A DNA stretch of 64,000 nucleotides from an uncultured Acidobacteriia bacterium (GTDB lineage Bacteria > Acidobacteriota > Terriglobia > Bryobacterales > Bryobacteraceae), in the NCBI GenBank assembly GCA_903851195.1, contig CAINNJ010000064.1, positions 62,001 to 126,000 of the forward strand, in the 5' to 3' direction. Numbering within the stretch: the first letter of the stretch is position 1; each line of letters begins with the position of its first letter. The notes below the pieces were generated by a model. The model was not told the DNA's origin and made no database searches. It saw only the letters and a list, made by a program, of their open reading frames with translations. This document shows, in pieces, positions 60,467 to 64,000 of the stretch. The position numbers and the translations under genes are program-made.

Positions 60467-62824
60467 TCAGGTGGCTTTTGTGACGGGACTTACGGCCGCG
60501 ATGGCCATAGCGACGAGATAGAGGGCTCCGCCAATGAGTAACGTAGCGACCAATCCGAGGTAGAGGGCGAGAACGAGAGCCGCGACGGAGCCCAGCACGC
60601 TGGCGGCGGCGTTCAGCGACCAGGCCCAGCGTACGGAGGGTTGGTGGCGACGTTCCAGCAGGCGGAGTCCGGTGGGAAACGGCAGGCCCATGACGAAGCC
60701 GAGGGGAGCGAGCATGGCGACGGTCGCGAGGACTTTGACGATCCACGGCAGGCCGACGCCTCCGCTGAGGACTGGCTGGAGGATGACGGCGAGAAGGCCG
60801 ACGAGCACCGCAGTGAGGGCGAGGGCGCGCAGGAGGTGACCGGATCGATCGGCCACGAGTTTGCGGCTGAGTAAGCTGCCTGCGCCGCTCGACACCAGCA
60901 TGGAGAAGATGACAACCGTAAGGGCGTAAGTAGGATGGCCGAGGAAGAGGACGAATTTCTGGATGAGGGCGACTTCGATGAGGATGTAACCGGCGCCGAT
61001 GGCGAGGAAGTAGAAGAGGAAGCCGCGGGCGGCGGAATCGGCGGGAAGGCGGGCTCCGAGGACGAGGGGCGGCAGGACGAGGATAACGACGATGGCGATG
61101 ACGCTGACGAACATGGCGTCGAAGAGTTTGGGGACGGCTACGTTGACTTTGGCGTCCGCCGGTCTGCCGCCGGTTTCGAGGATGAAAGCGGCGATGTCGC
61201 GGGGCTGGACGGTGTAGAAGAAGAAGGGGCGGTCGTCGGTGACGGGGGAGATGTCGAAGAGGTAGTTGCGCTGGTAAGCAGCGGGATCTTTGGCGAGGAG
61301 TAACCGGCCGAAGGGGTTGGCGGCGGGATCGCCGGGGAGGTAGACAGGCGTGAGATGCGCGGCGTCGAAGGCCTGGCGGGCGCGGGCGATATCGGCGGAA
61401 GAGAAGGGTTTGCGGGAGAAAACGACGGTGTCGGTGGCACCCCAGCCGGCGAGTTCAGATTTGCCGCCAAAGCGGCCGACGAGGACGTGGCGCGCGGGGT
61501 CGGTTTCGCCGAGATCTTTGAGGGCGCTCATGGCGAGGGAGAGCAGGCGCAGGGATTCGCGGGGGGGATCGAAACCCCAACGGGTGAAGGTCAGGATGCC
61601 GTCGTCGGTGAGGTGAGAGAAGTAGTCGCGAAAGGCGTCGGTGGTGTAGAGGTTGTTTTCGGAGAGGGCGAAGGCGCCGGCGGCGGTGGAGGCCCAGGTG
61701 TCGACGAGAGTGGCCTGAATGACCTGGTATTTGGCGGGGCTGCGGCGGATGAAGCTGCGGCCGTCTTCAATTTCGATGTGGACGTCGGGACGGAGGTAGA
61801 GGTTCTGGCTGAGTTGCGGGAATTTCTGCCGCATGATGGTGGTGCCGATGATGGGGTTGATCTCGACGCCGGTGACGTCGTGGCTGCCGGAGGCGAGGGC
61901 GCGGGAAATGTCCCAGCCGCCGCCGGGTCCGATGACGAGGGTTTTGGCGGCGGGGCGCAGGGTGTAGGGGATGCCGGGGCCCTGGTTGACGAGGTAGTCG
62001 AGCTGGTCCGGCGTGAGGTGCTGAAAATCGAAACTGGCGATGGCGGTGGAGGCGTCGGCGTCGATGTAGATCATGTCGCTGCCGGTGGCTTTGTCGTGGG
62101 CGAGGCCGATGCGGGAGATGGGATTCCACTTGACGAATTGCTCGTTGTGGAGCCGCATGCCCTTGGCGTAGCGCACGCCGACGACATGGTACTTGAGGTT
62201 GGTGATGACGAGCAGGGTGAAGGCAAGGCCGAGCAGGACGCTGAAGATGCGGCCGGGTTTGAAGCCATCGAGACTGAACCAGATGGCTCCGGCGGCGGCG
62301 AAGAGGACACCCACGGAGATGACGGTGTTTTCGCCGCCGATGGAGGTGAGCAGGGCGACGAGAGCGAGGCAGCCGATGGCCGCGCCGAGGAGGTCGAAGA
62401 AGTAGACCTTATCGACGCGGCGGATGGTTTCCGAGATGACGAGAGAGACGATGATACCGGCGCCGATGAAGGGGAGCGAGTTGGTGAAGTAGATGAGAGC
62501 GAAATCCAGCGTGCCGACTTCGGCGCCGCGGGTGAGAACGACGAGGAGGCTGAGCAGGGCGAGCAGGGCGTTGGCGAGACTGAGCCAGCCGAGTTTGCGA
62601 AAGAGGCGGCCCTGCCAGGCGAGGACGACGTAGGAGAGGACGCCGCCGACACCGAGTCCGAAGAGGGCGGTGGAGATGGCGAGGAAGGCGAAGTGGTAGT
62701 AGAAGACGACGGAAAAGATGCGGGTGAGGGCGAGTTCGAGGAGGAGAGTTGCGCAGGTTGTGAGCGAAACGGCCAGGTAAAGCAGCGGCCAGTTGGACTG
62801 GCGCGAGAGGGGGCTGTTGGGCAA
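60467..62824 (-). CDS. Membrane-embedded spermidine-synthase-like methyltransferase-fold protein
   Basis: 785 aa. N-terminal ~220 residues form six or seven membrane helices (TTCATLLLELALTRIFSVVF is a typical opening). The central soluble part (~250-560) is an AdoMet-fold domain like spermidine synthase: TLVIGPGGGWDISRALASG, VTGVEINPIIG, VHIEIEDGRSFIRR and VIQATLVDT. The C-terminal ~200 residues are again six helices. Such fused proteins are common in acidobacteria; polyamine synthesis is not demonstrated and the key Asp residues of true spermidine synthases cannot be confirmed by eye. The start is TTG, 8 bp after the HAD gene stop. Confidence 0.82.
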   Translation of the reverse strand: MPNSPLSRQSNWPLLYLAVSLTTCATLLLELALTRIFSVVFYYHFAFLAISTALFGLGVGGVLSYVVLAWQGRLFRKLGWLSLANALLALLSLLVVLTRGAEVGTLDFALIYFTNSLPFIGAGIIVSLVISETIRRVDKVYFFDLLGAAIGCLALVALLTSIGGENTVISVGVLFAAAGAIWFSLDGFKPGRIFSVLLGLAFTLLVITNLKYHVVGVRYAKGMRLHNEQFVKWNPISRIGLAHDKATGSDMIYIDADASTAIASFDFQHLTPDQLDYLVNQGPGIPYTLRPAAKTLVIGPGGGWDISRALASGSHDVTGVEINPIIGTTIMRQKFPQLSQNLYLRPDVHIEIEDGRSFIRRSPAKYQVIQATLVDTWASTAAGAFALSENNLYTTDAFRDYFSHLTDDGILTFTRWGFDPPRESLRLLSLAMSALKDLGETDPARHVLVGRFGGKSELAGWGATDTVVFSRKPFSSADIARARQAFDAAHLTPVYLPGDPAANPFGRLLLAKDPAAYQRNYLFDISPVTDDRPFFFYTVQPRDIAAFILETGGRPADAKVNVAVPKLFDAMFVSVIAIVVILVLPPLVLGARLPADSAARGFLFYFLAIGAGYILIEVALIQKFVLFLGHPTYALTVVIFSMLVSSGAGSLLSRKLVADRSGHLLRALALTAVLVGLLAVILQPVLSGGVGLPWIVKVLATVAMLAPLGFVMGLPFPTGLRLLERRHQPSVRWAWSLNAAASVLGSVAALVLALYLGLVATLLIGGALYLVAMAIAAVSPVTKAT

Positions 62825-62832
62825 GGACTATT

Positions 62833-63507
62833 TTAGATGATGGACAGATCGAGCTGTGTCAGATCGTCCAGGAGATGGTCGGGGCGGGAGTGTTCGAGAT
62901 CGGCGGGAGGGGTGATTCCGGTGCGGACGGCGATGGACTGGATGCCGTTTTCCTGCGCGGCTCGGACGTCCTGCGGGGCGTCGCCGATGAGGGTGATGCG
63001 GGATTGGGGGCCGATGAGGTTTTCGCGGCGGGCGCGTTCGATGGCGAGGCGGGCGAGGCCTCCGCGGGTGGGGGCCATTTCGCCGAAGGCACCGAAGCGG
63101 AAGTGGTGGTGGAGGCCGGCGCGTTCGAGTTTGCGCCAGCCGATGCGGGTGAGGTTGCCGGTGACGAGGGCGAGGGCGATGTCGCGGGTTTCGAGTTCGG
63201 CGAGGAGCGCCGGGACGCCGGGGCAGGATTTGTCGCGGAGGTCGGGGACGGAGGCGAGGTAGGCGTCTTCGGCCGCGGTCTGGATGGCGGGGAGGTGGGC
63301 GGCGATTTCGGGGGCGGGCAGGTTGGCGGCCTGGAGCATGAGGGTGAGGATATCGGGGTCGAGCATGCCGTGGACGGGGATGCCTTCGGTGGTGGTGGTG
63401 AGGCCGGTGATCTGGCGGATGGCATCGACGAGGGCCTGGCGGTGGTACGGGCCGGTGCGGCGGACGAGGGTGCCGTCGATATCAAAGAGGATGAGGCTGG
63501 GGTGCAA
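62833..63507 (-). CDS. HAD-superfamily phosphatase (phosphoglycolate-phosphatase-like)
   Basis: 224 aa from TTG 63507. Motif I LFDIDGTLVRR, motif II LVTGNL, motif III Lys/Arg region WRKLERAG and motif IV IGDAPQDVRAAQENG are in the right order, with an alpha-helical cap between motifs I and II. Cytoplasmic phosphatase acting on a small phosphorylated metabolite; substrate unknown. It is followed closely by the membrane methyltransferase-fold gene and preceded by the coiled-coil gene with an 8-bp gap. Confidence 0.9.
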   Translation of the reverse strand: MHPSLILFDIDGTLVRRTGPYHRQALVDAIRQITGLTTTTEGIPVHGMLDPDILTLMLQAANLPAPEIAAHLPAIQTAAEDAYLASVPDLRDKSCPGVPALLAELETRDIALALVTGNLTRIGWRKLERAGLHHHFRFGAFGEMAPTRGGLARLAIERARRENLIGPQSRITLIGDAPQDVRAAQENGIQSIAVRTGITPPADLEHSRPDHLLDDLTQLDLSII

Positions 63508-63515
63508 GGTCAGGC

Positions 63516-64000
63516 TCAGGCGGCGCCGCGTTCGAGAAGGGCGATGCGGCGATCGTGAGTTTCGGCGATTTTGAGGAGCGCGTCGAGTCGGTCCTTCGTG
63601 CTCTTTTGTTCGCTTTCGGACTGCAGGCGGAAGTCGTTCAGCTTGTTTTCGGTGCGTTCGGAAGCATTGAGCGCGCGTTCGGAGGTGACGGCGAGGGCGG
63701 TCACGAATTCACGGATATCGCTCATCTGGCGGTCGGTGCGCTTCAGGTTGTCGTTTGTGCGTTCGGAATTCACGAGCGCCCGTCCGGAGGCGGCGGCAAG
63801 GGAGGTCACGAATTCCCGGAGATCGCTCATTTGGCGTTCGGTGCGTGCGTTATCTTGCTGCACGTGGGCGCGAAACTGTATCAGGTTTTCTTCGGTGCGT
63901 TCGGATTTGTCCAGCGCTTTCTCCGAAGCGATGAGGAGACGGACGGAGGTGTCGGCGATGGACCTAACGGAATCCCGGAGGTCGTTCAGTTCGAGACGGG
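63516..64000 (-). CDS. Repeat-built coiled-coil protein (5' end outside window)
   Basis: The track lists only 63516-63863, but the same frame stays open to the window end, so at least 160 residues are present and the N-terminus is missing. The protein is a set of related ~35-50-residue units containing (M)SDLREFVTSLA, xSxRALxxSERTxxxL and a Gln/Arg helix (e.g. LNDLRDSVRSIADTSVRLL; MSDIREFVTALAVTSERALN). The heptad pattern suggests a long coiled coil. No enzyme motif; a structural or scaffold role is likely. Confidence 0.75.
   Translation of the reverse strand, partial: RLELNDLRDSVRSIADTSVRLLIASEKALDKSERTEENLIQFRAHVQQDNARTERQMSDLREFVTSLAAASGRALVNSERTNDNLKRTDRQMSDIREFVTALAVTSERALNASERTENKLNDFRLQSESEQKSTKDRLDALLKIAETHDRRIALLERGAA

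Noticed and set aside
61355-62836. 493-aa acidic plus-strand ORF
   Set aside because: It is antisense to the membrane spermidine-synthase-like gene, and its Gly/Glu/Asp composition is typical of a shadow frame.

Overview
The window is 64 kb of GC-rich, densely coding bacterial DNA with no rRNA, tRNA or CRISPR array that I could see. The gene set suggests an acidobacterium, plausibly of the Bryobacter/Solibacter type: exosortase with PEP-CTERM sorting, an hrcA-grpE-dnaJ stress operon, large M14 peptidases and many secreted proteins. This placement is an inference from gene content only; no marker gene such as 16S is present. No gap between genes exceeds 300 bases.

Layout. (1) 1-6970 (+): an exopolysaccharide/exosortase locus. 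It holds a truncated GumC/Wzz chain-length protein, a CpsD-type tyrosine kinase-like ATPase, a LuxR-type regulator with a degenerate receiver, an exosortase, a FemAB/GNAT-like protein, and a polysaccharide deacetylase fused to a GT4 glycosyltransferase. (2) 7026-26042 (+): a collinear, apparently undescribed NRPS-PKS cluster of four genes: a duplicated Cys-rich protein, a cupin/JmjC-like oxygenase, an FkbH-NRPS of 2760 aa and a PKS-aminotransferase-NRPS of 2879 aa. (3) 26148-33963: surface biology, with a dockerin/Fn3 protein, a PrsT-like TPR lipoprotein, a PEP-CTERM substrate, and a large duplicated propeller-like protein with a cohesin-like N-terminus. (4) 34080-42093: mostly housekeeping, with an MDR dehydrogenase, metK plus a small membrane ORF, hrcA-grpE-dnaJ, and dut divergent from a double ThyX-like gene. 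(5) 42126-55868: a mixed accessory stretch with a GT2, a phosphodiesterase, a decayed toxin-antitoxin pair, a cyclase/sugar dehydrogenase/GH63-like operon, a TonB-type protein, a lower-GC nucleotidyltransferase/TIM-barrel pair and an M14 peptidase. (6) 55945-64000 (-): cell-envelope membrane glycosyltransferases, an epimerase, a membrane spermidine-synthase-like protein, a HAD phosphatase and a coiled-coil protein cut by the window end.

How the genes may work together. The cluster in (2) reads FkbH-T | C-A-T-E | C*-T | KS-AT-ACP-AMT | C-A-T-TE. Both A domains carry the residues DFWNIGMVHK, the textbook threonine code. The AT has the malonyl-type HAFH motif, there is no ketoreductase, and an embedded aminotransferase should convert the beta-keto group to a beta-amine. 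The TE has Cys in place of the usual Ser nucleophile. A reasonable prediction is a short three-carbon-acyl/D-Thr/beta-amino/Thr product that may be released as a strained ring or macrocycle. It lies between the exosortase genes and their probable TPR partner and substrate, so a role at the cell surface or in the matrix is possible but unproven.

A recurring oddity is the number of 15-17 bp tandem duplications. They occur in protein linkers, in a 5' leader, and in the toxin gene, which they helped to inactivate. A second is a small double-hairpin element found in two copies, with a compensatory base-pair change between them.
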